Origin: Methanobrevibacter_A sp964431035
GTDB taxonomy: Archaea; Methanobacteriota; Methanobacteria; Methanobacteriales; Methanobacteriaceae
DNA length: 54,759 nt
Assembly (NCBI GenBank): GCA_964431035.1
Contig: CAYSIF010000008.1
Location: 1 to 54,759 of the forward strand
Direction: 5' to 3'
Below are positions 17,528 through 28,500 of the stretch, one piece after another. A program made the position numbers and the translations under genes. How positions within the stretch are numbered: position 1 is the stretch's first letter; the number at the start of each line of letters is the position of its first letter. The notes under the pieces were generated by a model. The model was given only the letters and a program-made list of their open reading frames with translations, ran no database searches and was not told the origin of the DNA.

Positions 17528-18439
17528 ATGAAACTGAATTTTTTTATTATTACACTTATTATTGTTTTTTCATATTATATAATAAAAGATATCATTATAC
17601 CATTAATACAATTATTATGGGAGTTAATTAGAGATGGAACAAAGGGTACAGTGCATTTAACTGAAGAAGCAGTTGAATATGCAGTTAATTATCCTGAAAA
17701 AAGAAGAAGTAAAAAGATATTTAATAAAATCCAAATACCTGATTTATTAAAAGAAATTGATAAATTAGACTTAAATATCCAGCTTAAACAATTATTAAAG
17801 GATGTATTAACTAAATACAATGATGAGAAGCATTATGCGAAAATAGATGCATATTACAAATTAAGAAACTTATATGATTGTATTGAAAAATTAAACCTAA
17901 AAGATACCTATAAAAATGTATTATATAATTTTTTAATTAAACATTATACTGTTCGTAATAGGGATTCCATACAAAATGACTATCAAATCTTAAAAACTTG
18001 GTGTTTTAACTTTAATAATTTAATAACAATACCTGAAAATGAAGAAAAGGCTTATAGATTCTTATTAAGAGAAACATCCAACCTAATGCCAAGTGGTGAA
18101 CTTTTTAACAGACATGTAACTGAAAAATTCAATAAATTTATAGATGAAGAGAAAATAAAATCAGATGCTAATAAATTTAATAATAATGTTAAACCATTGA
18201 ATATGCGAAAAGAAAGTGAGGAATTATTAAAAGAATTTATAGAGAGATATGGAGATAATTCAGAATCATTTAATGCATTAAAAAGAGCATGTGAAAATAT
18301 AGATCAAACAAGTGATGATTATAAGAGAGATTTAAAAGTGAAATATGTGCATTCTCAATTTGAACTTATAAATAAGAATCCGGAAAAGTTTGAGGAGAAA
18401 TTTAAGGAAATTTTAGAAACTAATCCCCATTTACAATAA
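17528..18439 (+). CDS. Membrane-anchored helical protein of unknown function
   Basis: This 303-residue protein opens with one hydrophobic helix (residues 4-28, FFIITLIIVFSYYIIKDII). The rest is highly charged, Lys/Glu/Asn-rich and helical, and is probably cytoplasmic or exposed as a long helical domain. It may contain TPR-like or coiled segments, but no family is recognised. The ATG at 17528 is favoured over that at 17522 because GGTGA ends at 17521, leaving 6 bases. It is a single plus-strand gene that converges on the C_GCAxxG_C_C gene. Confidence 0.6.
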   Translation: MKLNFFIITLIIVFSYYIIKDIIIPLIQLLWELIRDGTKGTVHLTEEAVEYAVNYPEKRRSKKIFNKIQIPDLLKEIDKLDLNIQLKQLLKDVLTKYNDEKHYAKIDAYYKLRNLYDCIEKLNLKDTYKNVLYNFLIKHYTVRNRDSIQNDYQILKTWCFNFNNLITIPENEEKAYRFLLRETSNLMPSGELFNRHVTEKFNKFIDEEKIKSDANKFNNNVKPLNMRKESEELLKEFIERYGDNSESFNALKRACENIDQTSDDYKRDLKVKYVHSQFELINKNPEKFEEKFKEILETNPHLQ

Positions 18440-18460
18440 GATTTTGGATATATTAAACTT

Positions 18461-18907
18461 TTATTCTATTTCTTCGTTTAATATTTTTTCAGTTATTATT
18501 GTAGCTGATTCTACAATTTTTGGACAGAATTCTGTGAATAGATTGTTTTCTTTTGCAAATTGAACTCCTTCTTTTGTGGAGATGTCACATTTTAGTAGTT
18601 CGTTACAAATATAGGAACCATTTTCTTTTTTAAATTCGTTTAGAAATTTATCGCAGACTTTATCTGATTTGATTTTGCTTTCTGTGTCATCTGCTTTGCT
18701 TTTACCGTATTTTAGTCCTAGGACCATTAGTGCTCCTGTGCATGCTCCGCAGACTTCTCCTTTTCTCATTCCGCTTCCAAAGCAGCTTCCTATTTTTAAT
18801 GCTTGTTCTTGAGGTAATCCATATTCTTGTGAGAATGCTGCAAATACTGCTTGTGAGCATTGGAATTTATTTTTGAAATATTTTAATGCTATTTCTACAT
18901 ACGTCAT
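18461..18907 (-). CDS. C_GCAxxG_C_C family protein
   Basis: This 148-residue protein carries the family's defining pattern. It has Cys in FQCSQAVFAA, Cys in GSCFGSGM, the core GEVCGACTGALMVLG, and later cysteines in DKVCDKF, YICNELLKC and FCPKIV. The family is common in anaerobes and thought to be redox or metal related, but no reaction is proven. The protein is cytoplasmic. No ribosome binding site is visible before the ATG, so it may be leaderless. It converges with the membrane-anchored helical gene. Confidence 0.88.
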   Translation of the reverse strand: MTYVEIALKYFKNKFQCSQAVFAAFSQEYGLPQEQALKIGSCFGSGMRKGEVCGACTGALMVLGLKYGKSKADDTESKIKSDKVCDKFLNEFKKENGSYICNELLKCDISTKEGVQFAKENNLFTEFCPKIVESATIITEKILNEEIE

Positions 18908-19014
18908 AGTTAATTAATCTTTTATTTTTAGTATTTTAATATTTTTGTTTAGAAAAAGTTTATTAAATTAATTGTAGAAAAAAATAAAAAAAGATTATGT
19001 AAAAAAAGAGTTTG

Positions 19015-19045
19015 AGATTGGATAAAAAAAATGAAATTCCAATCT
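19015..19045 (-). terminator. Hairpin and U-tract after the adhesin gene
   Basis: AGATTGGA (19015-19022) and TCCAATCT (19038-19045) form a perfect 8-bp stem. On the minus strand it follows the adhesin stop by about 20 bases, and a T7 run lies a few bases beyond it, resembling an intrinsic terminator. Confidence 0.55.
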
Positions 19046-19063
19046 AAAAAAAATGTTTTAGTT

Positions 19064-22000
19064 TTATTTTTTTCTTCTAATACCAACACCTAATAATGTT
19101 AATGCTGCAAGTAATGGTATTAATGGATTACCTGTAACTTTATTATTAGAACCAATATTAACTGTTTTAGTTTGATTTGTTGGTTTAGGAGTATCTGGGA
19201 TAATGATAACTTGAATTGTTGTATTTGTTGCTGAATAATATCCATTTCCTTCATATGATAGGTAAATTTCATATGTGCCTTTATAATTTTTAGGAACAGT
19301 CCAGTTTATGTTACTTTTACCATTGATTATTTCGATTGTTTGATTAGTGCCATCAGGTAAAATAACTGTTATATTACCATTAAATTGTGTATTATCATTA
19401 GTTGTGACTGTTACTGGTATTGTTATGTTATCTAGTGGTTTGCAGGTTATATTAGTAACAATAATTTTTGTTGAAACTAGTGAAACGTTAATGAAACCTG
19501 TACCATTAGCTGGCAAGTAAGATTGATTTCCTTCGAAGTTTACATTAACTTCAAATGTGCCATCATATCCTTTGGGAATAGTCCAATTTATGATACCTTT
19601 ACCGTTGATGATTTGAATTGTTTGGTTTGTATCATCTGGTAAGTTTACGGTTAGATTTCCATTGAATGTGATATTATTCGCTGTTGTTATATTTATTGGT
19701 ATTGTTATATTATCCATTGGTTTGCATGTTATATTTCCTACATTTATTTGTATTGGAAATTTAGGGATAGCAATAATAATTCCTATAGTCTTTGAGGATT
19801 TGTAAGTTTCACTACCGTTATATTCTACTGTAATGTTATATTTTCCATTATAATTTTTTGGAATGGCCCATTTTAGGTTACCTGTTCCATTTATAATTTC
19901 TACAGTTTGGTTTGTGTTATCTGGTAGGTGAACTGTTACATTATCATTGAATAGTGTGTTGTCTTCGGTTGTGGCTTTTATTTGTATTGTGATGTTTTTT
20001 CCTGGTTCAGTTGTGATATTTTCAACTGTGAGATTTGTAGAAATCTTTTTTACAGTGATATTTGCTTCTGCATTTGCTTTAATTATTGTTTGGTAGCCAG
20101 CTATAGCATTATTTTTAAAGGTACCTTCTTTTGTTGTGTTGAAGTATATTTTGAAGCTTGCAGAGTTGCCGATTCTTAGTGAAGGGATACTGAATACATA
20201 ATTATTATTTTCAATATTAAGACTCCAGTCTCCAACAATACTTGTGAAATTATCAATGATTAATTCTTCATCAAATTTTTCAATTACAAAGACTTTTGTT
20301 AATCGTTCATCTCCTGAGTTAGTCACGTTAATAACAAAAACTGCTTTATCCCTAACAAAAACAGTACTGTTTTCAGTTACTTTATTCACGGTCATATTAG
20401 GATGATGAACCGGAGTGACTGGATTATTAACAGTAACATCATTACTTTTTATTTCAATTTTATCTGTAATATTGGAACGAATATTTATTGTATTTGTGTA
20501 TTTTCCTTCTTTTGTTGCTGTAAATGTTAATGTGAGTGTGATTGTTTCATTAGGATTAAGATTATCCTTATATGTGAATGTATCATTATTTGTCATATTC
20601 CAAGAATCACTAGAATAATTAGCCAGTACAAATCCTTCTGGAGTGTTTTCAACAACTGTAATATTACTTACTGTATCATTATGCATATTTTTTATTGTGA
20701 TTGTGTAAGTTACATTATCACTAATATTAACTTGAGTATTATTAGTTGTTTTTGTAATGTTTAAAATATTAACTACTTCAAAATATTCTGTTGCATTAAT
20801 TTCTGTGTAGTATGCATCGTTTAAGTGGCTTGCATAAACTTTATAAACACCGATTGCTGGATTTTCTAAAAATGTTGTTACACTTCCGGCAATATCGGTT
20901 ATATTTCCAGTTCCACTTAATATTATATTATCATGTTCATCTGTGATTTTGTAATTTAATAGTTGTGCATTTTCAAGAGTATCTTGCCAGATATATTCCC
21001 CATTATTTGAAGCCTCATAGCCGAGTACTGGATGTGTGTCAGTAGTATCTGTAGTTTTATTAGATAAAGTTCCTGAAATATATACTTCATAAGTAATATT
21101 ATTTACAGTAACATAATCTGGATCATCATTATCATTCCATATTGCATTTGCAATATTATCACCTCCTTTAAAGGAGATATTAATTGTTACATTCTCATTA
21201 GGATGATATAAATCTCCAACATCAATTGTTAAACTAGTACTTTTTGCTTGATTTTTTCCAAATACTGTATCAGCTATGTATAATTCAGCATCTTCATCAA
21301 GGAAAATAGCTGAACCTTTAGTCGCATTATTACCATCAAATTTAGATGAAATGATGGTTAATAATGAATATGGCATATATACATCTATTGCTCCAGCATA
21401 TTTAGCTGTATTGTCAATGAAACTTGAATTAATTATAGTTACATCTTCACCTTGAGCGTAAAATGCACCAGCCCATGAATTAGCAGTGTTTGAAATAAAA
21501 GTAGAATTATGAATTTCTAAACCATCACCACTAAATTCCATAGCACCACCAAAATTAGCAGAATTATCTGTGAAACTTGAATTTGTGATAATTATATCTG
21601 TACCGCTAAAACTAACTGCTCCACCATCTGTTTCAGCATTATTTGAACTGAATGTGGAGTTAAAAATTGTTAAAGTCTCTCCATCAAAAACTACAGCACC
21701 ACCATTACTTTCTTCCGCTTTATTACTATTAAAAGTGGAAAGTCCAATTATTGTATTAGTTTCAAAATAGTCAATAAAAATTGCACCACCACTTCCAGCA
21801 ACATTATTATTAAAAGTAGAATTAAGTATAGAATTATCGCTACCTTCAGAATAAATTGCTCCACCGTGTACTCCTACAGAACTATTTTCAAAAATAGAAT
21901 CTTTAATTTGCATATTACTTCCAGCATTATATATTGAACCACCATTTCCAGTAGCATTATTTAAAGTAAATGTAGAATTAAAAACTCTTAAACTATCACC

Positions 22001-23161
22001 AAGGAAGTATATAGCTCCAGCATCAGTGCCTGCATGATTTTTATTAAAAGTGGAATTAAATATTGAGATGTTATCACTAAGTGAATTAATTGCTCCACCT
22101 ACAAATAATGCCGTATTATTTTCAAAAATAGAATCCACAATTAAAGCGTTATTTCCATTTGTAAGGATGTGAATTGCACCACCAAAACCATAATTACTAG
22201 TTTCATCTACAAAATTATTAGTAAATGTGCTGTTGATTATGTGTACATTTTTTGCATTAGAAGTGATTGCACCACCTCCTCTATTACGATTCTCAACATG
22301 TTTTACTGCATTGTAGTTTCTATCAAATGAACAATTATTGATTGTGAAGTTTTCATTTCCATTTAAATTGATTGCACCACCATAATCTCGATTAACACCA
22401 TTGTTCTTAAATGAAGAATCTGTGATTGTGGAATTGAATCCTTTAAATTCTATTGCACCGCCTGATTTGTGTGCATAATTATTTTCAAAGGTACAATTTT
22501 TTATGTTAGATATATTGTCTAGCCATAATGCTCCACCTTCACCAATGTCATATTCTGTGTAGAATGTTTTTGCAGTTACATTATTATTGATGAATTTGGA
22601 GTTTTCTATGTTTGTTTTACCTTTGGAATATACTGCACCTCCTCGTCTGTTTGCAATATTGTTTTCGAATTTACAATTTATAATATTGAGTGTTAATCCT
22701 TGACTAAAGATTGCACCACCGTTTGAGTATGAAAATGAATTGTAGAAAGTACAATTTGTAATATTGAGATTATCGTATCCGTGTTCTTGTGGATCGAATG
22801 TTATGAGTGAACCAGAGTCTTGATAGTTATTAGTTCCATTTGCATATCCATTTATAAAATTGATATTGTTTAGGTTTACATTGGAAGCATTGATTATGAA
22901 TATTTTTGATTCGTTATTTCCATTTATTGTGAAGTTGTTTCCGTTTATTGTGATTGTTTTATTGATTGTGATTTCTTTGATTGCATCTGTTGAGTTGTCA
23001 TATGTGTAGTTTTTAGTTAGGTTGATTGTGTCTGTTGCTGTGTTTATTTCATTTTGAAGATCTGTGAAAGTGCCTGGGTCTGTAGGACCTGTTGCATTTA
23101 TTGGATTTGTACTTAAACATATTAAGACTATAAAAATTAATATTGCATATTTCCATTTCGT
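19064..23161 (-). CDS. Adhesin-like surface protein with non-AUG (ACG) start
   Basis: This is a 1365-residue secreted protein. The reading frame stays open from 19064 to 23201 but has no ATG, GTG or TTG before a GTG at 22138, which lies deep inside the repeats. A signal peptide (KWKYAILIFIVLICL...INA) begins at 23158. It is preceded by GGAGGTGA, then AGAT, then ACG at 23161-23159, so ACG is the likely start. The first 700 residues form a parallel beta-helix of GGAI/NSTFxxN repeats like polymorphic outer membrane proteins. Two DUF11-like domains follow (NVTYTITIKN; KAVFVINVTNSG), then three Ig-like repeats with NQT(V/I)EI-type strands. The C-terminal helix is LIPLLAALTLLGVGIRRKK, for membrane anchoring. 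The role is cell-surface adhesion. If ACG is not used, the gene is a pseudogene caused by a start-codon change. Confidence 0.85.
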   Translation of the reverse strand, partial: TKWKYAILIFIVLICLSTNPINATGPTDPGTFTDLQNEINTATDTINLTKNYTYDNSTDAIKEITINKTITINGNNFTINGNNESKIFIINASNVNLNNINFINGYANGTNNYQDSGSLITFDPQEHGYDNLNITNCTFYNSFSYSNGGAIFSQGLTLNIINCKFENNIANRRGGAVYSKGKTNIENSKFINNNVTAKTFYTEYDIGEGGALWLDNISNIKNCTFENNYAHKSGGAIEFKGFNSTITDSSFKNNGVNRDYGGAINLNGNENFTINNCSFDRNYNAVKHVENRNRGGGAITSNAKNVHIINSTFTNNFVDETSNYGFGGAIHILTNGNNALIVDSIFENNTALFVGGAINSLSDNISIFNSTFNKNHAGTDAGAIYFLGDSLRVFNSTFTLNNATGNGGSIYNAGSNMQIKDSIFENSSVGVHGGAIYSEGSDNSILNSTFNNNVAGSGGAIFIDYFETNTIIGLSTFNSNKAEESNGGAVVFDGETLTIFNSTFSSNNAETDGGAVSFSGTDIIITNSSFTDNSANFGGAMEFSGDGLEIHNSTFISNTANSWAGAFYAQGEDVTIINSSFIDNTAKYAGAIDVYMPYSLLTIISSKFDGNNATKGSAIFLDEDAELYIADTVFGKNQAKSTSLTIDVGDLYHPNENVTINISFKGGDNIANAIWNDNDDPDYVTVNNITYEVYISGTLSNKTTDTTDTHPVLGYEASNNGEYIWQDTLENAQLLNYKITDEHDNIILSGTGNITDIAGSVTTFLENPAIGVYKVYASHLNDAYYTEINATEYFEVVNILNITKTTNNTQVNISDNVTYTITIKNMHNDTVSNITVVENTPEGFVLANYSSDSWNMTNNDTFTYKDNLNPNETITLTLTFTATKEGKYTNTINIRSNITDKIEIKSNDVTVNNPVTPVHHPNMTVNKVTENSTVFVRDKAVFVINVTNSGDERLTKVFVIEKFDEELIIDNFTSIVGDWSLNIENNNYVFSIPSLRIGNSASFKIYFNTTKEGTFKNNAIAGYQTIIKANAEANITVKKISTNLTVENITTEPGKNITIQIKATTEDNTLFNDNVTVHLPDNTNQTVEIINGTGNLKWAIPKNYNGKYNITVEYNGSETYKSSKTIGIIIAIPKFPIQINVGNITCKPMDNITIPINITTANNITFNGNLTVNLPDDTNQTIQIINGKGIINWTIPKGYDGTFEVNVNFEGNQSYLPANGTGFINVSLVSTKIIVTNITCKPLDNITIPVTVTTNDNTQFNGNITVILPDGTNQTIEIINGKSNINWTVPKNYKGTYEIYLSYEGNGYYSATNTTIQVIIIPDTPKPTNQTKTVNIGSNNKVTGNPLIPLLAALTLLGVGIRRKK

Positions 23162-23581
23162 ATCTTCACCTCCCGTAAAATCGATTATATTAAATTTTAT
23201 TTAAAATAGTATATAAAATTTAAATTTTGTTTAGAAAATATTATGAATTATGATATTTTAATAAAATATATGTATTAAAAATGAACAATGTATAATTATT
23301 AATAACAACTATATACAAATAAATAAAAATTAAATAAAAAACTAAAACTTGATAACAGTACTTAAAAATACCAATGAATAAACAAATAGAATTAAAATAT
23401 AAAATAAACAAAATAAAGAGATAAAAACAAATAAAGAACAAAAATCATGCCAATATTACAAAAAAGAACTAAAAAGTACAATATTAAAAAAAAATCAAAA
23501 CTAAAATATTAAAAAAAGATACAATAAAACACAAATAAATAAAAAAAATAAAAAAAGAAAGAAATAGAAACGAGTATTTTT
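23162..23581. other. Intergenic region upstream of the adhesin, no gene seen
   Basis: About 420 bp of A/T-rich DNA. The part next to 23161 should hold the adhesin promoter (TATA-like stretches near 23190-23280). The A-rich plus strand at 23440-23580 gives T-runs on the minus strand right after the DUF2149 stop and probably terminates that operon. A 66-codon open frame at 23241-23441 is only low-complexity Phe/Ile/Tyr and is not accepted as a gene. Confidence 0.5.
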
Positions 23582-23938
23582 TTAGTATAATACTCGTATT
23601 AGGTTTTCGACCATGATTAGCCGTCCCGAACTTGGGTCTCTGTAGACTTTTCCCATTTCGGTGTATCCTTGTCCTGATTGGTTGTTTATGTCTGGTGTTT
23701 CGTTTAGTTGTTGTCCTTGGTCTATTTGGACTACTTGTTGCATTGCGTTCATTGCGTCTTGTTTTTCTTCTTGTGTTAAGTCTTCGTTGAAGACTATGTC
23801 TTGCATGTTCCAGCTTAGAACTAGGAATACGAGTAGGCCTACTGCTATTACTAGCATTGCATCTACTAGGTTTGCTACTCCTGCCATTGGGTCTTCTTCT
23901 TGGTTGTTTAGTCTTTCGCGTCTTCTTCGACGAACCAT
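23582..23938 (-). CDS. DUF2149 (ExbD-like) membrane protein
   Basis: This 118-residue protein has an Arg-rich cytoplasmic start and one transmembrane helix near residues 22-42 (VDAMLVIAVGLLVFLVL with a membrane-proximal Asp as in ExbD/TolR/MotB). A short outer domain follows, ending in MGKVYRDPSSGRLIMVE, the DUF2149 hallmark. It probably pairs with the MotA/ExbB-type protein encoded 5 bases upstream to form an ion-driven motor, which may act on the CobN-like protein of the same cluster. AGAGGA precedes the ATG. Confidence 0.85.
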   Translation of the reverse strand: MVRRRRRERLNNQEEDPMAGVANLVDAMLVIAVGLLVFLVLSWNMQDIVFNEDLTQEEKQDAMNAMQQVVQIDQGQQLNETPDINNQSGQGYTEMGKVYRDPSSGRLIMVENLIRVLY

Positions 23939-23943
23939 TTTTC

Positions 23944-24603
23944 TTATTCCTCTTGTGTGAATTGTTCTATTTTATCTAGTACTACATCTGATAGTGTGTC
24001 TAGGTTTGATAGGTATTCGTCGTACCATCGTCTGCGGATTTTTGAGACGACGTATGCTATTGCTCCTGATCCGATTCCTACTACTGTTGTGTTGAATGCT
24101 ACGATGATTGCTTGTGATAGGGTTGTTACGTCTCCTGTTCCTAGTGCTGCTAGTCCCGGTCCCATTGGTATTAATGTTCCCATTAGTCCTAGTGTTGGTC
24201 CTATTCTTGTGATTATGTCTGTTTTTTCTAGGGTTTTTGAGATTTTGTCTTCTTCTTTGTCTACGAATTTTCTTGCTAGTGCTATTCTTGATTTTTTTGT
24301 GAGTTTTTCTGATTCTGCGATTCTTGTTAGTATCTTTTTTTGTGATATTGGTATTATTGAGTTTTTTATTGTTTCTTTTACTTCATCTGTGTTTGTTGCG
24401 TCTGAGATTTTGTATATTAGTTCTCTTAGGTTTTTCATTGGGACTTTTTTTCTTGATGTGTATTCTGATATTAGTCCTCCGAGTATTATTACTGCTGCTA
24501 CTGCAAAGATGAGTAGGAATACTATGTCTGGTATTAGTAGGCTTTGTGCTATAACGTCTAGTGCGCTTGTTAGGAATTGGCTTCCTGGTATGCTTGTAAC
24601 CAT
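23944..24603 (-). CDS. MotA/TolQ/ExbB proton channel family protein
   Basis: This 219-residue protein has three hydrophobic segments. The last two carry the family pattern: IITRIGPTLGLMGTLIPMGPGL (continuing) and then VAFNTTVVGIGSGAIAYVV. The first helix is near residues 25-47. Such proteins form the pentameric ion channel of ExbB/TolQ/MotA motors. GAAGGTG lies upstream of the ATG. It sits between the DUF2162 gene (upstream) and the ExbD-like DUF2149 gene (downstream), all on the minus strand after the CobN-like gene, in an order I recall from other methanogens. Confidence 0.93.
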   Translation of the reverse strand: MVTSIPGSQFLTSALDVIAQSLLIPDIVFLLIFAVAAVIILGGLISEYTSRKKVPMKNLRELIYKISDATNTDEVKETIKNSIIPISQKKILTRIAESEKLTKKSRIALARKFVDKEEDKISKTLEKTDIITRIGPTLGLMGTLIPMGPGLAALGTGDVTTLSQAIIVAFNTTVVGIGSGAIAYVVSKIRRRWYDEYLSNLDTLSDVVLDKIEQFTQEE

Positions 24604-24640
24604 TTGATTTTTACACCTTCATAAAATTTATTATTTTTTT

Positions 24641-25351
24641 TTAGTTTTCTAGTAAACTGTTTCTTCTTGTTAGGAATATTCCTATGAATAGTAGGATTAT
24701 TGCAAAGAGTATTATTAGTAGTAGCCCGTTTGTTGTTTGGATGTCGATTGTTCCGAGAGATTTATCTAGTGCTGCAGCAATGTTTGGTAGGAGTATTGCT
24801 GAGAGTAGGAAGTATGCTCCGAGGAATAGTTCGAAGTTTCCAAGTACTATTGGGTATGGTTTTTTTGTGAGTTTTATTATAGTGTTTGCTGCGAAATATG
24901 TTATGAGGATTGTTAGTACTAGTGCTAGTGCTACGTATTGGCTTAGGTTGAAAACGCTCATTCCTACTGTTGGTGCTACTAGTAGTATTGTTGCTAGTAT
25001 TACACCGAAACAGCAGGGGCATGGTGCTATTACTACCATACAGGTTGCTGTTGTTGTGTTTTTGTTGTGGGTTTTCCATTCTCTTATTGTCATTAGTCCG
25101 GCTAGTATCATTATTACTGCCATTATTATGAAGAATCCTGAGTTGTATGTGTATATCATGTTGACTAGTTGGTCTGAGTAGTAGGATGCTATTCGTGATA
25201 GTGCTAGTACTCCGACTCCGTATCCTATGCATATTCCTGCTAGGTATTTTTTCTCTAGGTTTGCTAGTCCTGCAGCTAGTCCTATTTTAACTCCAAAGAC
25301 TACTATTGATGAGATTATTCCTATTTGCCATAATATGTCAAAGACAGCCAT
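24641..25351 (-). CDS. DUF2162 putative membrane transporter
   Basis: This 236-residue polytopic membrane protein has about seven helices. A conserved Cys-rich segment, MVVIAPCPCCFGVILATIL near residues 105-123, lies inside or next to the membrane and could bind a metal. The match to DUF2162 rests on the combination of this segment with the neighbours. GGAG precedes the ATG. The gene lies between the CobN-like gene and the MotA/ExbB-type gene and is probably co-transcribed with the latter. The likely role is transport of a metal or a cofactor linked to the CobN-like protein (inference). Confidence 0.8.
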   Translation of the reverse strand: MAVFDILWQIGIISSIVVFGVKIGLAAGLANLEKKYLAGICIGYGVGVLALSRIASYYSDQLVNMIYTYNSGFFIIMAVIMILAGLMTIREWKTHNKNTTTATCMVVIAPCPCCFGVILATILLVAPTVGMSVFNLSQYVALALVLTILITYFAANTIIKLTKKPYPIVLGNFELFLGAYFLLSAILLPNIAAALDKSLGTIDIQTTNGLLLIILFAIILLFIGIFLTRRNSLLEN

Positions 25352-25469
25352 AAAATCAATAAACTCCTTAAATATATAATATAATAAAAAATAAGATTAA
25401 TTTATTTTAAAATTAAATTGAATTATATAAATATAAGTTTATATTTTTATTTTATATAATAATTTTCAT

Positions 25470-25514
25470 AAAAAAAAGAGTAAAAAAAATCTCACACCCC
25501 AAAAAAAGTGTGAG
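25470..25514 (-). terminator. Hairpin plus T-tract terminator after the CobN-like gene
   Basis: CTCACAC (25491-25497) pairs with GTGTGAG (25508-25514). On the minus strand the stem is followed by A and then T8, with a second T-run further on, 20 bases after the CobN-like stop at 25537. It should end that transcript and separate it from the DUF2162 operon. Confidence 0.65.
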
Positions 25515-25536
25515 AAAAAGTAATGTTTAATTTTTT

Positions 25537-28500
25537 TTAATAGTCTTCATCATCATCTAAGTTTTCAAGACTATCTTTAGATTTACCACTTGCAAATCCT
25601 GTTCTGGTATAACCGAAACCGAATATTAATAGTACTGCTACAATACTTCCAATAATAAGTACTGGCATGGAACCTTCAGATTGTGGGTTGGATTGTTGTG
25701 ATGGTGATACTTCGTATGCGTCACCTTGGTTTTCACCAGCTGCATCTCCATTGTTTTCTCCTGTTCCGTCATTTGAATCTGAACTGGAACTTGATTTGTC
25801 TCCAACATTTGATCCACCGTTTGAACCAGAACTGTCAGATTGGGATCCTTCATTTGCATTTGCACTTTGTCCTTGATCTGTTTCTGGTGCAGTGTCACTG
25901 TCTTGTTGTTGGTTTTGACTTGAATCGTTTGAGTAACATGCATCTTTTAAGGTTGCTTGTTGGTAGATGTCTGAGTATTGTTGTTTTATTGTAGGATCCA
26001 GTGATGATAATTGCATAACCATTTTGTTAAATTCTAGGTTTGCACAGGTGTGGTGACAACATGCAAAACCATATTGTACAACAGATTGTACATATGCATC
26101 TGCTAATTGTGTTACTTTTTCTGGATTAGCATTCCAGTAACCTTTAGCATAGGAGTACATCATCCATGAAGCTGATGTTTGGAAGGATACTGCTTTATAA
26201 TCAGCATTTGCTAATTCTCCCATATATAAAGCGTTATCTCCAAGTGAATCGAACATTTCATTAGATAATAGGTTTTCTAAATCTCCGTTTGCTGCGTTTT
26301 GTTGTGCTACGGTTTCAAAACCAAATATGAAATCATATCTAGTTGCATATGTTTGCCATCCTGATGGATTATCACCAAGTAATGAGTCTCTTACTTTTGG
26401 ATTTATTACTGTTGATCTTACTTCAAATTCTAATTCTTCTCCAAGGTCACGATTTATAATATCGTGTTTGTTACGAATATCCATTACTGCAGTTTCTGGT
26501 CTTCCTCCAAGGTATTGGGAAGCTCCTAACATTCCACCAAACCAGTCATAGTAATCGTCTGAATCTAAGAATCTCCATGTACTATCAATGTTTTGACTTA
26601 TAATGTTTACATTTTTTAGTAAGTATTCATAGTCTCCGGTTTTCTTGTTTACAACAATTTTTCCATTACTATCTACAGACCATGCATATGATACTCTTGA
26701 GAGGTATATTCCTGTGAGTGTTGCACTTATATCTGTATCGTTTTGCCAACGGTCAGTGTTTGGTATGAAATCTGCCATTCCTGTTCCTTCAAGAACTGCA
26801 CCTTGTAGTCCGAATAAACGGTCTAGTGATGGGTTTTCTGCATAGTGTTTTTTTATCATATTTACACTTGCATTTTCATCAGGTGTGTTGTTTACTACCA
26901 TTTGAACTGCATTTACTAGCATACTTATCCAGTCAGCGTTTTGTGTAACAATACTTGCATATACGTCGACACGTGGACGGTTGATTACTGTGCCATTGGA
27001 TAAGGTTACAGTTAGTGAGTCTAGTGGCATTAGTTTTATACCGATTACTTTTTCAGTTTGACTCCATACTGGACTTACACCTAGTAGGTTTAAGAATTGT
27101 GCCATTCCTATACCTTCAGTACGTAGTAATTCTGTTCCCCACATAATTAAACCTATTAATTCTGGGAATTCTCCATGGTCTTCATAGTATTTTACAAGCA
27201 TGTTTTCGTTAATAAGTTTTGCAGTTTCCCATGCAGCTTTACTAGGCATTTTTGTAGTATCATAAGCATATGGGTCTCTTCCTGTTGGTAGACTATCAGA
27301 GTATGATGGGTCTGCCATTAAGTTTGGAAGTATGTATTCACCGTTTAATGCACGTAGTATTGAATCCCATTCTGTATTATTTGTTAAATCACTTATTGTT
27401 TCATTAGCAAATAATAAGCATTCTACTAGTTCAACATCATATATTGTAATATTATATTTTACAATAACATCAGCAAATGTGTATGTTTCATTTACAAGAT
27501 CTGTTATGATGCTTTCAAGTAATGCTTGGGATGCATCTATTTCATTTGTGTAGTTACGGTTGTGTAGTATGTCATAGTATCCTATGTTTTGATTTTGTAA
27601 GTCTGGATAGAGTTTCCATAAGATATAGTCATAGATATTTGTCCGTGATGCAACTATGGTGATTAATTCTTGAATTAAGCTTTCACCTGTTAATGGTACA
27701 CCTAGACTGTGTAATCCTATTGTTACTATATCATTAGATAAGTCTTCTAAGTCTTCATCTAATTCTTCTAACCAGTCTTCGAAGCTTTCATTTACACCTG
27801 GTTGTGCATATGCTAGTTGGCTTGAAAGGTTAAGGATTAATGCTTCATATGAGGATGCTAATTCTGTTGAATTTGCCTTCATTGCAGTTTCATAATTACT
27901 AATATATGTTTTTAATGTTGTTAAGTTACCATATAATTCAGATAAAACTGTTGCTGGTGTCATGTGAGTTATGAGTAATGCTGCGATTCTTTCTCTTGCA
28001 GTCATTGCTTCTCCAGGATTTGAAACAATATATGGATATATTGTTGGAATATCAGTTAAGGCAAATGGCCAATCATCTTCTTGAAGTCCAATTGGTCTTC
28101 CAGGTAAGAATTCTAATGTTCCGTGTGTTCCAAGATTTATTAATGCATCTGCATCATAATTGTATTTTAACCATTTATAAAATCCAACATATTGTGGAGG
28201 TGGTGGTAAATATGCACTATGATATTCTTCAACTGAATCCCATCCTCTACTTGGTTGGAAGGTTATGAATACATTACCAAAGTGTACACCTGGAATGACC
28301 ATATAGGTTTTATTATAAACCATACTGATTCCTAAACCATCACCCCAGTATTCGATTAATTCATCTTGTAATGTTTCTGGTAACATATGTAAGTAGGTTA
28401 AATATTCTTCTTTATCAATAAGTTGATTATGTTCTACAAGTGTATCATAGTATTTTTCAACATATTGATTTAATAAACCTTGAGCGTATGGTCCTTTATT

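Noticed and set aside
23241..23441. 66-codon minus-strand frame upstream of the adhesin
   Set aside because: Phe/Ile/Tyr/Leu low complexity with A/T composition only, and no credible ribosome binding site.
24762..25232. Alternate-frame minus-strand ORF in the DUF2162 gene
   Set aside because: Asn/Ser/His/Thr-rich off-frame reading of a clear membrane protein gene.
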